64,000 nucleotides of DNA from Mya arenaria. Lineage: Eukaryota; Mollusca; Bivalvia; Myida; Myidae. The stretch lies in the NCBI RefSeq assembly GCF_026914265.1, contig NC_069124.1, positions 16,823,088 to 16,887,087 of the forward strand. The letters run 5' to 3'. Below the pieces are notes generated by a model that was given only the letters and a program-made list of their open reading frames with translations, had not been told where the DNA came from and made no database searches. Positions 24,901 to 35,320 of this stretch are shown here, one piece after another (positions within the stretch are counted from its first letter, which is position 1; every line of letters begins with the position of its first letter). Made by a program: the position numbers and the translations under genes.

Positions 24901-27441
24901 ACGTGGTCTGGTCAGAATTTACACGCCCAATAAAAGCTGCATGGTCCAGATAAGAGCCCTTCCCCTCCCACCTGAGGTTACAGACTACCTTGATGAAAAT
25001 CAGCTTCTGATTAAAACACTTGATCAGTATGTGTCGAGTAAGATTTCGGATAGGCATAAGGCTGATATTCAGGTGGGGTCAAAGTTGAAGCAGTCAACAA
25101 AGGAGGCAATGAAGGAATTTAAGGAGAAACTCGAAAAGTTATTCACTGAAGCTGGGAAGCAGTGGAAAGATTTTGTCGAACATATTTGGGCATTTGGCCC
25201 AAAAAGGGTTGGGCCAAATATTTTGGTGAATAGAGTTGAAGAATATGATAGATTGTCAATATGGGACTGCTTGTCTAATGAAAAGCAGAAGGGAAAAGTG
25301 TTTGTGCGTGACTATGAATACAGTGTGATGTCAGGTTTCCAGCTGGCTACATTGACTGGTCCACTATGTGATGAACCGATGAGAGGTGTGTGTTTTGTGA
25401 TGGAAAAATGGGAGGTTGCGGGTAACCAGCCTAAGATGGAAAAGAATACAGAGAGAATAGACAAAAATGAAAGAAACAGTGAAATATGTGGTGAAAACCT
25501 AGAAATTAAGTTATCAAAAGTCAGTTTAGACACAAATTCCATTGAGTCAAAATCAAAAGAGACTTTATCTGAATGTAATGGTTCCTCAAAAGATTCTGAC
25601 ACTAAATCTCATGAAAATGGATTAACTAACAGAAGTGTAAGCATAACAAGTGACAAAGATGAAACCGAGGAAGAACTGGTGCCCAGCTCCAAAGGTCAAG
25701 GTCAGAATCTTGTCCAAGGTCACATGTCAGGTCAGCTAATTTCCATAGTAAAGGAGGCGTGTCTGAAGTCATTCCAGACCCAACCACAGCGGCTAATGGC
25801 TGCCATGTACAAGTGTAACACACAGGCTTCCACTGAGGTCCTGGGTAAGTCAAGGATTAGCTTAAAAATGATAAGAACATTTGTGTTTTTCAATATATAG
25901 TTTAAATACTTAAAAGCTAAATATAGAAGATAACTTTAGTACAAAATGCTCCAATGACAATAACGTTCTTACATTTAAAGCCTAATAAAAAATAAATAAA
26001 TAAAGCCTACCTACCCTACCTGTTTTTGAAAAGTATGTAACCTTAACCAAACCTCTTTTTGAGCCATATTCCTTTATGTGTGATTGGTGAAAAAGAGTTA
26101 ATAAATATAGTTTTCAGTATTTTATCCTAGCCTCAGAATATAATCTCAAGCCAATGGGATCACATATTTTCATTTAATTAGTACCACACTTAATTGTTAA
26201 CAATTGTAGATCTACAACTTAACAGACATGAAATCAAAATTTGGTTTCTGAGCCTGCTGAAAAAATGTTATATTCTAAGTCAGTTAGAACAAATCATGTT
26301 AAATCTTAAGAACTAATAAGGGGTGTGCCTCTTAATGAATATTATTTTCTAACTTAAAACATTCTCCCCAACAGGCAAGTTGTTTGCAGTGATCGGGAAG
26401 CGTCATGGGCGTATATTGCAGGACGAGATGCGTGAAGGCTCGCAGATGTTCAACATTCTTGCCTCCATTCCCGTCGTGGAGAGCTTCGGGTTCGCAGAGG
26501 AGATTCGTAAACGCACCAGTGGCTTCGCCAGTCCCCAGCTTGTTTTCAGTCACTGGGAGGTGGGTGATATAACTTAAGTATTGTCTGCAAATTTATTGTG
26601 CAGTAAACCTTTGTTACGAGGATAAATTAAATTGATGCTGGTTGTAATTCAACCCTTCCATTGGCCAATGAATGGATTACATTTGGTTTATAGGCAAAAG
26701 CGTATTGGTAACAAGCTTATGACCACCTCTGACAAACCACTGCTGACAAACAACCTTCGTCAAGTGACCTGGTGGAGCAAGGCTCCTATTCGTGTTATTT
26801 TTTTACATGACGCTCAACCACCTTGATATAAATACATGTTTTCATAAGTGTTAAACCAGTAAGAGATTAAATAGTCACATTATCGATAACCCTGGACAAA
26901 CCAATGCATGAGGACTTAGATTCAATGTATTCCTTTGTTAAAAATAAATAAAAAAGTAAATAATTTTCAAGGTTGTTTGTTATCTGATTTTATCATTTTT
27001 TTGCATTAAATATTAAATCAATAACTGTTAAGCACTCTGGATAGGTAGTTTCGTATTTGTCTGACTTTGACAAAAAACAACAACAATATAACTTTACTCA
27101 TTTCCTTTCAGAATGATATAACAGAGTTATAACATGAATGTAGCGCACTCGCCATTGATTGTATTTAAGTTAACATTCATATTCAAATTGTTGCTATAAA
27201 AAAGTGTACTATCTTGAATGTAAATTACAGAATGATATTCTGTTTTGTACAGGTGATTGATTTAGATCCATTCTGGGTGCCCACGACTGAGGAGGAGATC
27301 ATGCACTATGGGGAGAAGGCCGACTCAGAAAACCGCGCCCGGGTGTACATGAACAACGTGCGGGAACGCAAAGGACTCAAGGTCGATAAGAAAATTGTTG
27401 AACACGCAGAAAAACAGAGAACGCTTACCAGGAATAAATAA
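6907..27441 (+). CDS. EFL1: Elongation factor-like GTPase 1 (EFL1), 19 coding exons
   Basis: EFL1 is an EF-2-like cytoplasmic GTPase that works with SBDS to release eIF6 from late pre-60S subunits (family knowledge). Exons by my splice reading: 6907-6997, 7476-7543, 7812-7896, 8503-8636, 9648-9785, 10372-10461, 10714-10823, 11356-11479, 12704-12920, 13396-13518, 13791-13890, 14486-14634, 15340-15488, 18295-18445, 22987-23118, 24043-24190, 24736-25844, 26375-26559, 27253-27441. All introns are GT-AG and phases join without a break, giving 1163 residues, near the usual 1120. GTPase motifs are present: G1 AHVDHGKT (26-33), switch [11 protein letters not shown] (66-75), G3 DSPGH (92-96), G4 NKLD (146-149), G5 region SAYDGWGF (231-238). 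A Lys/Glu/Ser-rich insert precedes the C-terminal EF-G-like domain, which ends with [18 protein letters not shown] (1084-1101); the protein ends [12 protein letters not shown]. The start has the only ATG in the first exon before G1. Exon 14 (acceptor tttaag) is the least certain boundary. Confidence 0.96.
8452..8509 (+). promoter_or_regulatory. Duplicated splice acceptor at EFL1 exon 4
   Basis: Two adjacent 29-bp units (8452-8480 and 8481-8509) differ at only three positions and each contains a …ctgtgcag acceptor followed by the exon start ATACTG. The downstream acceptor (exon from 8503) keeps the EFL1 frame. Use of the upstream one would add 29 bases and shift the frame. Confidence 0.75.
8820..9647 (+). 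repeat. Decayed tandem copies of the EFL1 exon 5 start
   Basis: The acceptor and first 35-40 bases of exon 5 (cag then ACCCATGCAGTGCTGCGCC) recur in degenerate form upstream: the shared word 'caggc' falls at 9180, 9295, 9416, 9541 and, in the real exon, 9666, spacing 115-125 bp. The intronic part preceding each copy also repeats (…ccacctatgagtaaatgttt…), with older, weaker units back to about 8820. All upstream copies lack the rest of the exon. Confidence 0.8.
13033..13072 (+). repeat. Decayed copy of the EFL1 exon 9 end and donor
   Basis: The stretch 'acagtggctttctctctcat' then 'gagccgtgctgggta' repeats the exon 9 end (12889-12925: cagtggcttcctatctcaag, then tgctgtgctgggta) 146 bp downstream, including the donor GGGTA. 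It sits inside the following intron and is not needed for the reading frame. Confidence 0.7.
13655..13765. repeat. Remnant of a dispersed mollusc-type repeat
   Basis: Words such as 'aaggcccataactctggctt', 'gagttatgccccttttg' and 'gacgagagttggcatctgc' recur in similar order or in part at 47540-47690 and 58640-58700, so this is a small family of interspersed fragments. It has no coding capacity and lies in the EFL1 intron before exon 11. Confidence 0.5.
14365..14445 (-). mobile_element. tRNA-like SINE head, reverse strand
   Basis: On the minus strand the segment reads with an A-box-like TGAGTGGTTACC and, about 35 bases on, a B-box-like GGTTTGATCTCC, the internal RNA polymerase III promoter arrangement of tRNAs and tRNA-derived SINEs. 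It lies in the intron before EFL1 exon 12. It is decayed; no cloverleaf can be closed. Confidence 0.4.
14880..15110. repeat. Direct duplication in an EFL1 intron
   Basis: A block containing 'ttacagatgat', 'gtctgcaaacattgaagcgc' and 'acttgtt' occurs at about 14888-14952 and again about 160 bp on at 15051-15115. Both copies are about 65 bp with few differences. Confidence 0.7.
15690..16675. mobile_element. Tandem-core repeat element, 181-bp units
   Basis: It starts with a hairpin-capable end (TATGCCC … GGGCATA, about 15696-15717) and a (gtcc)n run, followed by units of 181-182 bp: 'gtccgggctgtaacttt' recurs at about 15923, 16104, 16286, 16467 and 16648, with one earlier divergent unit from 15746. 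Units are about 95% alike. This layout, a short conserved end plus a variable number of core repeats, is that of bivalve 'pearl'-type non-autonomous elements; the family assignment is inference. It occupies the intron before EFL1 exon 14. Confidence 0.75.
18120..18257 (-). mobile_element. Partial GGGCCTAAAAAA-family element upstream of EFL1 exon 14
   Basis: Read on the minus strand, the segment starts GGGCCTAAAAAAA, then TTTGGTTCGGGTTACCCGAC and CCTACC. This matches the left end of the element at 60102-60378. It supplies a T-run ending in 'ttttttttttag' (to 18254), 40 bp upstream of exon 14. Confidence 0.7.
18833..18915. repeat. Short tandem duplication, about 42-bp units
   Basis: Two adjacent copies of 'atataaaaacaaaagaaaat' followed by 'gattgcggta' lie in the intron after EFL1 exon 14 and are nearly identical. 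Confidence 0.8.
19726..22189. repeat. Six dispersed copies of a 15-base motif in EFL1 intron 14
   Basis: GGTGCACAGGGGACA occurs exactly at 19726-19740, 20062-20076, 21617-21631, 21782-21796 and 22175-22189; an inverted 14-base version with one mismatch lies at 21253-21266. Flanking sequence is AT-rich and not obviously alike, so only the core is conserved. No match to a known site is claimed. Confidence 0.8.
20340..21180 (-). pseudogene. Degraded antisense reading frame, possibly transposon-derived
   Basis: On the minus strand, one frame from about 21165 reads as Lys/Arg/Glu-rich protein-like segments broken by stops (for example [20 protein letters not shown], then [20 protein letters not shown]). 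Further on (about 20440-20345) lies a segment [11 protein letters not shown]…KAKRHLL. The order of a basic N-terminal region, an xMPxKK motif and a KRHLL-like motif reminds me of uncharacterised, repetitive invertebrate proteins that behave like transposon products. That match is from memory and tentative. The plus strand is correspondingly pyrimidine-rich. Confidence 0.35.
23163..23260 (+). repeat. Decayed copy of EFL1 exon 15
   Basis: 'ttgcatgtac' and 'gacctgtacttcgatgcctc' followed by 'acctatcct' repeat the exon 15 sequence at 23041-23093 with an offset of 130 bp. A weaker echo of the donor region (ggtaatcaat) follows. The copy lies wholly in the next intron and has lost the frame. Confidence 0.75.
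23735..23915 (-). mobile_element. tRNA-derived SINE, reverse strand
   Basis: Reverse complement carries an A-box-like TGATCCAGTGGTATAGGTGG and a B-box-like GTGCGTTCAACCTCC, then 'atgggcaaatgttttcatag'. The plus-strand copy at 31072-31165 shares the same head. The distal part (gataaatattgaccaatcaa on the plus strand) recurs at about 47070-47095. It lies in an EFL1 intron. Confidence 0.55.
25975..26066 (+). mobile_element. Partial right end of a GGGCCTAAAAAA-family element
   Basis: The words 'aaagcctaataaaaaataaa', 'gcctacctaccctacct' and 'gtaaccttaaccaaacc' match, in order, the right-hand part of the element at 60102-60378. The left end is missing. It lies in the intron between EFL1 exons 17 and 18. 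Confidence 0.65.
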
Positions 27442-27479
27442 AGTGGATTTGTTGATAAAGTGTTATGGAGACTCAGAGA

Positions 27480-27485
27480 AATAAA
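27480..27485 (+). promoter_or_regulatory. Candidate poly(A) signal of EFL1
   Basis: AATAAA lies 39 bases past the stop codon and is followed by a T/GT-rich stretch. Another AATAAA overlaps the stop codon itself and is less likely to serve. No transcript data are available to decide. Confidence 0.35.
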
Positions 27486-27499
27486 TGAATTTTGAGTAA

Positions 27500-28700
27500 T
27501 GTCTCTCACTGTTTGAAATAAGTTGTGTTAAAATTTACAGCTATGCAGAAATAACGTTAAATCAATGGTTTGTAATGGTCATCTTGTGATAAGTTAATGT
27601 TTAGATAATGGATTTTAATTGCAAATTCAACTCTTCGCTGTTATCATTTTGAATACGGTAATTATGTGGGTTATTAAATTTCTAAACAACCAGTAACTTG
27701 CCAGACTCTGTTTCTTTCTTGTGTTATACAAATTGTTTGATGCATCTCAGTAAAGTTCATGGCCCTTCAGAATTGACATCACTACTGGCTCCAATTTCTC
27801 AAAAAATATTAAGCTTAGCAAGCTTTAATGTCTTATTTCAATTAGCAAACTGACTGTCTTAATTTTAATTTTACACTATAATAAAATAGGAGTTAATTAT
27901 GATGATCAAGAAGATAATTTTCTTTAACTGTCTAAAAACTCTTTAAAATGAGAATATAACATATAATAAATCATACCAAAACAAAATACTGAGCTTAGTT
28001 TGATTCTGTACGAACAGAGAAATTGAGTCCTGCTTTCTACCAAGAAAACAATGGCTGTTTCTATGAGCTATGAACTTTCCTAACAACGTATAAACTATAG
28101 CTGTACACTCATACGAAACAACTGATTTCAATGGTTCTGTAAATCTCCTGATTTCAATGTTATTTAAAAATTAAAGCATAATATGCCTGTATAATATTGT
28201 AATAATTTTCATTTCAATATCTTCCATAATGAGGCCTTTTATATGAACATATTACTTATTTCACATCATGAGACCTGGTGAAAAAAGGTAATATAATGTT
28301 AAACTGTAATATTGTTGTTGATACAGAATAGATTTCATCACTGATACTATTAAAGTAATATATCAAGTAATATAAAACGTAATTGATAAAGAAATAGGGA
28401 TTTTTTAATATCAGTACTTCATTATTAAGCCAGACAGAAATTTATGATCATCTAACTGCAATAATTCATCGCTGTTGCCATTATCCCTATTCTGTGTTAT
28501 ATAAGAATATAAAGGTCAGTACGCAAATTAATTGTCTGTTCTGTTTTTTCTTAATTATTTCAAAAATGATATTCCCATTAATCAGCAATTTATATAGGAT
28601 CAGTTTCCAAGGAAACTGTCCGGCTTTTCAAATCAGTTTCGTATCCCCACATGAGTGCTGGAGATTTATCCTGTAGTTTTTACCAGTAATTTCAGTTCTC
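27500..28700. other. Intergenic DNA downstream of EFL1, no gene seen
   Basis: AT-rich sequence without coding signals. The two open frames of 60-62 codons are random-looking. Confidence 0.55.
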
Positions 28701-28705
28701 TTTAA

Positions 28706-30118
28706 AGCTGCACTCTCGCTGATATACCAATTTTACAACTTTTTTATTTTTATACCCCTGACAAACGAAGTTTGAAAGGGGTATATTGGAGTCACCTTGT
28801 GGTTGGTTGGTTTGTCGGTCGGTCCGTTGCAATTTACCTTATCCAGAGGATAACTTAAAAACTACTGGATGGAATTGGATTAAACTTCATACAATGGTAG
28901 ATCATAATGAGAGGAAGTGCAGTGTACAATAACTATAATTCTATTCTTGCTTATTACTGAGTTATTGCCCTTTGTTACTTTTTTGTCTAGAGTTTAACTT
29001 GAAAAGTACTGGATGGAATACATTGGAACTTCGTACAATGGTAAAGCACAATAAGGGGAAGTGCAGTGTTGAAGAACCATAACTCTACATTAGTTAATTA
29101 TTGAGTTATTGCCCTTTATTTGTTTTGTTTTTTGCTGTCAATTATTTTCCAGACATTAACTTGCAAACTACTAGATGGAATTTATTGAAACTTCATACAA
29201 TGGTAAAGCACAATGAGAGGAAGTGCAGTGCACAAGAACCATAACTCTATTTTAGCTAATTACAGAGTTATGGCCTTTAATATTTTTTTCTTGTCCCGAG
29301 CATAACTTGAAAACTATTGGATGGAATTTAATAAAGCTTCATACAGTGATAGATCATAAGAGGAAGTGCAGTGGACGGGAAACGCAATTTTATTTCAGCT
29401 AATTACAGAGTTACTCCCCTTTGTTACTTTTTCTTGTCCGGAGTATAACTTGAAAACTATTGGATCGAATTTAATAAAACTTCATACAGTGATAGATTAT
29501 AATGAGAGGAAGTGCAGTGTACAAGAACCGCAATTCTATTTCAGCCAATTACAGAGTAATTGCCCTTTGTTACTTTTTTGTCCGGAGCATAACTTGAAAA
29601 TTACCGGAATGAATGTAATAAAACTTTATACAGTGGTACAGCACAGGAGGAGGAGTTCAGTGTACATGAATCATTACACTATTTTAGCAAATTATAATGA
29701 CGATAGTCCATAAAATAAAGTTGTCATTTATAGGTTGGCTTTCCAAATAGTTGACTGCAATTTCATATCAGGGCGTCGTTCGGGGGTATTAATCACCTTC
29801 AGTGATAGCTCTTGTTTGTCTTGGAAAGAGCAAATTTTTGCGCAAATATCTGCAAACCAATGATATAAGATTCCTGACAAAAAATTAAATCGTAGTTTTT
29901 TTATATTTCCGTTCGAAATGTTTTATGGCTTAAACCGTTACTAACGGTTTATGAAAAAGGGCATAAAACATCAATTTACTAACTTAAATATAAAAATCTG
30001 TGATCTGATTTTTTGTCAGCAGTCTTATATAACTGGCTTCCATGGATTTTCGCAAAAATTGGCTCGTTCCAAGACAAAAAAAAGTTTTCAAAACGTTCAA
30101 GTCTGTGAGAGTGCAGCT
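28706..30118. mobile_element. TTAA-flanked MITE ('CTGCACTCTC' family), copy 1, carrying a nested element
   Basis: Ends are inverted repeats: 'agctgcactctcgctgatat' at the left and '…gtctgtgagagtgcagct' at the right, flanked by TTAA at 28702-28705 and 30119-30122, which looks like a TTAA target duplication. Internally a near-palindrome (AAACCGTTACTAACGGTTT, 29934-29952) is present. The left arm is split by a separate element (28752-29815). The second copy, 59970-60620, shares ends and interior but holds a different insertion. No transposase is encoded. Confidence 0.8.
28752..29815. mobile_element. Tandem-core element, about 145-bp units, nested in the MITE
   Basis: It begins with a hairpin end (ATACCCCT … AGGGGTAT, inner stem CAAAC/GTTTG) and a ggt/cggt-rich strip, then six core units of about 143-163 bp. 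The word 'aactt(g)aaaa' or its variant occurs at about 28852, 28995, 29158, 29304, 29447 and 29591. It closes with 'gggggtattaatcaccttca' and 'gctcttgttt'. Open frames such as 29366-29713 come from the repeats. The design is the same as that of the 181-bp element at 15690-16675. Confidence 0.7.
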
Positions 30119-30179
30119 TTAATATGCAATATTATATTGGCATGCTCTGAAACAGGACAACTATTTGTTAAATAATTAA

Positions 30180-30600
30180 AAAGACGACCATGCCTGCTTT
30201 GACATCTGTAGTTAAGTTGTATGGCACTGCAAAATTACCGCTGTAATATGTGCTTCCTCTGTTAGAGTTGATGATGGTCTTCCCGCGCTTGTATAAATAT
30301 AGCTGCATTATGGCTTGACCCCGTCCCAATCCCGTGTGTGACTTATTGATTTTCTGATGCCAATGACAGACATCTACCCATCGCCGGTTGTTGAGGTTTA
30401 TTATACGCCATAGAAAAAAATGGAGCCAAATTACTGTGGAAGCCGCGGTTACTGGTATATGAATGGTCCCTCAGCGCCGACACTTTGTAAAGAAGCAAAC
30501 CGTTGCCCTCTTTAGAGCCACCCGCTGGCCTTCGTTAACGCTCCATTGACTGCTGACAATATATTTATGTCTCCATTCCGTGAAGTCCAGTGCCCTCATC
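30180..30600. repeat. Diverged direct repeat, copy 1
   Basis: Words 'gatgatggtct', 'ttgacccc', 'gcggtt', 'tgaatggtccct' and 'gtaaagaag' appear in the same order and spacing at 32425-32680. The two copies are about 2.2 kb apart and well diverged, so this is an old duplication or two members of an interspersed family. Confidence 0.55.
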
Positions 30601-31071
30601 GCGACGTGCTAGTTCCAGCGGATAGCAGGAGTTCAAAATGTACATGCTTGTTATTTGAGAGGCATTTGTATCATCAGGTATTTTATGAACAACCAATGCA
30701 ATAGCAATAGCGTCGCTACATGTACTCACTTAAGGCCCGGGTCTGCACATTATGTTCAAAATTGGTATTAAGACCACAAAAAATAAAACTGACGGGTTAG
30801 GGTGAGAATATAAGCCAGTAATTCTTTGCAGGGTTAGTTCTATTTATTTTTGTGTTTGTTTTTAATTCCACGGTAAAGCGGAAACGCACCTAATTGCATC
30901 CTGCATTAAAACAAACGTGTGGGAGTATTTCGGAAGTATGCCCTGGATTCCCTACCACCGTTTGGGCCTACACATCGATTCTGGTCTATCTACGCTCATG
31001 AGTTATCTACACGTACGTACATTCCATATTTTATAGGAAAAACACACACTTAAATACACACTCTAAAGGGT

Positions 31072-31165
31072 AAGTGGTCTAGCGGTATAGGTGTCCCCCT
31101 CTCATCCAAGATGTTTTTAGGTTCAATCCCCACCAGTGGATACTTGCTCATGGCAATTTAAATTG
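31072..31165 (+). mobile_element. tRNA-like SINE head
   Basis: A-box-like GTGGTCTAGCGGTATAGG and B-box-like GGTTCAATCCC are spaced as in a tRNA, followed by 'accagtggatacttgctcat'. It is homologous to the minus-strand copy at 23735-23915. The anticodon arm is degenerate, so a working tRNA is unlikely. Confidence 0.55.
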
Positions 31166-31714
31166 CTACGACAGAGAAAGAGCTAGAAACCAGCAACAAA
31201 CTTGTAACAACAGCAACATTTATTTTTAAAAGTAATTTAAAAGGGTTATGTGAAAATTTAAAAACGTGTATTAACAGAATATTCACAATGAATCCAGCAA
31301 CACTTCCAGAATAATTCCAACAAAAGGTTGAAATGTAATCCTCACTTTTTTGTATTTCAATCTAATAATTTAGAAATGTTCTAGCGCTGGTGAAAGTTTT
31401 TATAAGGACTTGCTATAAATAATCAGACAAAACACACAAGAACATTCTCTTAAATTTGAGAAATATCTTGTTTATTCTAAAACTTCCATCTTGAAATGTT
31501 ATAAATAGAAAATTCTAAAACACTCTAAACAAATTTTGTCAAATTCATGCTAAAACACATAGTCAATTTTAATGAATGAATGAAATATTGAAAATGTACT
31601 TAAATGTATATACATAAAAATTTAAAACTGAAGGTGGCCAACTTTCCCTACACTGTTTACAAAGTCCGATATAAGCATGAACTTCATCAAGTTTATTTGA
31701 CGCCACCTGGACAA

Positions 31715-31975
31715 CTACATTCTATACCATACCACGAGAACATTAGATTTGAGATCTGAACAAAATTTATATATTTTCTTCAATGTACTGGGAGTGAGTT
31801 CCCAAGCACCGGAATCGCATAAACAAAATAAGTTTTTACCAAAGGCTTGCGGAATTCGTAGAATAGGTGTATACCTTATTGAAATAGGTGAGTTTCTTCG
31901 AACAACCGGATCTTTTAGGTTTGGTGTAGCAAGGTTATTTATAATTATTCGCACTTCGAGATCCGTATTTCTCAT
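31715..31975 (-). pseudogene. Possible relic of a LINE reverse-transcriptase tail
   Basis: The 86-codon minus-strand frame contains the pattern FGKNLFCLCDSGAWELTPST followed by LKK…F…LKS. This loosely fits the C-terminal 'FG..F…W..LP..LK…F…LK' pattern of many LINE polymerases. An opposite-strand frame overlaps it, no other polymerase motif is nearby, and the match is weak. Confidence 0.25.
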
Positions 31976-32424
31976 TCATCTTAGATTAAGAATACTACCT
32001 ACATTTCCAGCCAATGATTTTGCAGAAGTAGTAGACATAATCTGTAAGAATGTCAACTTTCGCGGGTGTTTAAAGGTCCGCCTAGTGTCACTCATCCAAT
32101 ACACACTTCCTGCGTCAGACTTGCGTTGACAATGTCATCCAATGATGCTGTTTTTGAAGTCAGTTATATAATTTGAAGTAATATCTTTATGATTAAGAAG
32201 GGCTCGTTCGCTACGCTTTATCCGCCTATTCTTAATCATTAAGAATGTACTTCTTGTCATCTAACTGTACACGTTTGGCCAGATCGGATAAATGGAGGCC
32301 GGTCATGCTATGTATACGTCACATTCGACGCAACAAATTATCCCACAGGGAGGCTCAGAGCCTATGGTGAGGACCCCCAGTTAGAGCCCTCGTGCTTACT
32401 CTTTTTCTTATATAAGTCCATGAG

Positions 32425-32680
32425 TTAATGATGGTCTGCCCGTGCCTGTACAGCAGCATTGTCGTTTGACCCAGCCACGACCCGTTGATTTTCAATACAA
32501 AATACTGAAAATGTGTAAATAAACGCTGTGAGAGTTGCGGTTTATTAAATCTGAATGGTCCCTAGTCGCAGAAAGGTTGTAAAGAAGAAACCCCTACCCT
32601 TTTATAGCTAACCTGCTGGTCTTCATCGAAGCGCCATAGACAGAAGACATTATATGTACATGTGTATGTCTTATCAAGGT
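32425..32680. repeat. Diverged direct repeat, copy 2
   Basis: This is the partner of 30180-30600, with the same ordered words but many substitutions and indels. Confidence 0.55.
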
Positions 32681-33126
32681 CAGTTCACCTGTGCTGAAAC
32701 TCTGCGCTACCAGGTGGTTCTAAGTTTGTATCTGTGTCGTCCTTTAGACTAAAAGGCATGTCAGAAACCTGCCTTCATAAAGTAGTTGTATAAACGTAGA
32801 TACATTTGATTTCATTTCTGTTTGTTCTCTGACGAAGCAAACACCATTTCGACAAAGTAAAACACGTCAAACAGGAGGGAAAGAGACTTTTCATATTGAA
32901 AATAACACCGCGCAAAATTTTATCTGGATTTTAATTATCTAGTGAAGTCTGTTTTGTCTTCCATAATTTTGTAATGTGGATATTATTTTCACATACCCGT
33001 ACTTTTCAGAGGGTTGTTTTGCGCGATGCTAATCAATTAAAAATGCTTGTTTAAACAGTTTGAAAATGAAGTTCTGCACGCGTCCGTTGACTGCATGAGG
33101 GCCGTGCCTGCATATAACACTCTTAA

Positions 33127-33502
33127 AGATGCACTCTTACTCCCACATAAGATTTACAACAATAATTACAATTGTTTTAATATACCAAAAAGGATGAATA
33201 AATGTAGAAAACAATGATTCTTATGAAGGATACCGAGTTTAATTTGAAAGTTAAGTGCAGAAAACATGGTATTTCTACCTTCTGAGGCGATAGTAGATCA
33301 CAGTAAATCTTTAAGCATTCACCAATCATTTAATATTAATACGTTTTCAGGTATTAAATACACGATGGCAATCTTGTAATTGGTAAATAATATTTTCTAT
33401 TAATGCATAATTTTGTAAGCAGTTAAAGGTTAAAGGTTTATCACTAAAAAATGTATGTGTGTTATACATGTGTATGTACTGATTTAGAATAAGAGTGTCA
33501 CT
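33127..33502. mobile_element. TTAA-flanked MITE ('TGCACTCTTA' family), copy 1
   Basis: The left end 'agatgcactcttactcc' is inverted at the right end 'gaataagagtgtcact'; TTAA flanks both sides (33123-33126, 33503-33506). Shared interior words with 58793-59146 and 61106-61472 include 'gcagaaaacatggtatttct', 'atcacagtaaatctt' and 'ggtttatcact'. No coding capacity. Confidence 0.8.
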
Positions 33503-33509
33503 TTAATAG

Positions 33510-35230
33510 GGAAAAAACTGTCTTTACGCCTTGCATGCGTATCATAGTCAACAATTTAAAACATTCAGCGATTCACCGTCGGGATGATGTGCGACGTGAA
33601 TCCCAATATTCTAGAAGTGAAAAATATACTTACTGAATATTAGGGCTGGTAATCAATATTGGTCCTAATTGGATCTACGAACGATGTAGCTAATCGGATT
33701 ACTTGTTATTAAAACCCAACCAATAGAGTGAATGAAGTCAACAATGTATGACCCTAAGATTAAGTTAAGTTTCATATTGAATACAACCCTTGTAATATCC
33801 CTATCGATGTGTTCAGATTTTAAGAAATATCCACTGTTCGAAACTATATAGATACACATGTATTCGCCCTATTAATAGCCCGGTTATTCTAAGTCCTACC
33901 CGAGTTTCACTGATATCCTCGGTTCGTCTGGATAAAAGCAGGATCATGCAATACCTATATAAGTATGCTAGCTAACCGGCGCTTTTGGACAGACGGCATC
34001 AAAGGCACTCGCTTATGTTCTTTTAAAATGCAAAATTTTGTATGATAAAATAAAGTGTGGAAATTCAGGAGTGTTAAAATTTAGATGCCAAAAGCTGGCA
34101 GCCTTCAGCAAAAGTTGCTCAAACATCGTCTTTGAAGACCACAATTTTCCCAAGCGTTAATAAAGGCAATGAGCGATTCGGTGTTTCGTGATAAGTTGAT
34201 TGACATTATCACGTGATGTTATCAATGTATTGTTAAAATGTCAAAATATCCATCACTGTTGTGTAAGTCCTTGTAGCCTGGTGGTTCAGGCGTCTGTTTT
34301 CTATTTTTTCTTGACTCAACCGGCCTTAGTTCGCACCCTTCTAAAACTAAAATACTTTTTATACTAAAATAGTATTTTTCTGAAATTCCATTAGAGTTTA
34401 ATAATGCTAAAATGAGTGCTTTAAGATGCATTACCGGGAAACGAATTTTTGTTCCATAAACAGGAGCTAGTCCTTATAAGGATATTATGGACCTTATTTG
34501 AAAAACGATTGTCCAACACACGAAAATGTGTTGCTTTGGCAAATCAAATAGTGAAAACCTTAACAGGAACTTGTTATAACTCTAAAAGTGTTGAAGCTAC
34601 GCTCATCTGCCTTAGTTTATAGACAGTAGGTGAAGCGTAGGGCATGTCTGTCATTGGAAATAAATATGATTGCAATGACATTCAAAAATATTGTATTTTG
34701 TCCGTCTGGACTAACTTGATTCTGCTATATTGTATATTACCAGGAAAATGCAATCAAGTTATGTGAAACTAAATATGCGATGAAAGGGGCAATTGGAAGA
34801 GTATGCATATCATTTAAACAGTGTTGTTAGTCAAAAATTGCGTTACTATGGTAACGAAACCGATAGAGGACTATTATTTTACTGGCATACTTGTCTAATA
34901 TTTTTATAAAACGACTGTTCAAGGAGTTATATTTCTCAGACTGCATTGCAAGCACAATAACTGCACTTAAACTGTGTTTGTGATGCAGCGATTTCAAAAA
35001 GTCGGAGAAAACATTGCAAGGATACATTGCAATTTTAATTTCCTGTATTTCTGTCGATGATTTGAGACGGAAATGAAGGATTTGTCCCCGCTGGTATCCA
35101 ATAAATGTGTTTTTTTTTTAAATGTCATTACGGAATTTAAATGCAAAAACAATCCCCTATAACGGCACAGCTTTGACAAAGAAATTGTCACTGTGTTCAA
35201 AACATCCAATTAGATAATTAACTAACAAAG
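33510..35230. other. Intergenic DNA with one tRNA-like fragment
   Basis: No gene is supported. At about 34270-34345 there is a weak tRNA/SINE-like head (A-box-like TAGCCTGGTGGTTCAGG, B-box-like TTAGTTCGCACCC). The rest is AT-rich, with open frames under 72 codons. Confidence 0.45.
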
Positions 35231-35320
35231 GTTTTACTTGACAATTGATAAGAATGATGCGTGCTGTCACAGGAGCGGTTGGCGTATCAATGAGGATTGT
35301 CAAATCGGTTTTATTATTTT

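Noticed and set aside
25845..25900. Extension of EFL1 exon 17 beyond 25844
   Set aside because: A strong GTAAGT donor is at 25845 and the next exon continues the family sequence in frame; the extension ends quickly at a stop.
29366..29713. 115-codon gene
   Set aside because: It lies inside the 145-bp core repeats of a transposon and repeats with them.
31749..32129. 126-codon plus-strand gene
   Set aside because: Starts from TTG, has no motif, and overlaps an opposite-strand frame that looks marginally more protein-like.
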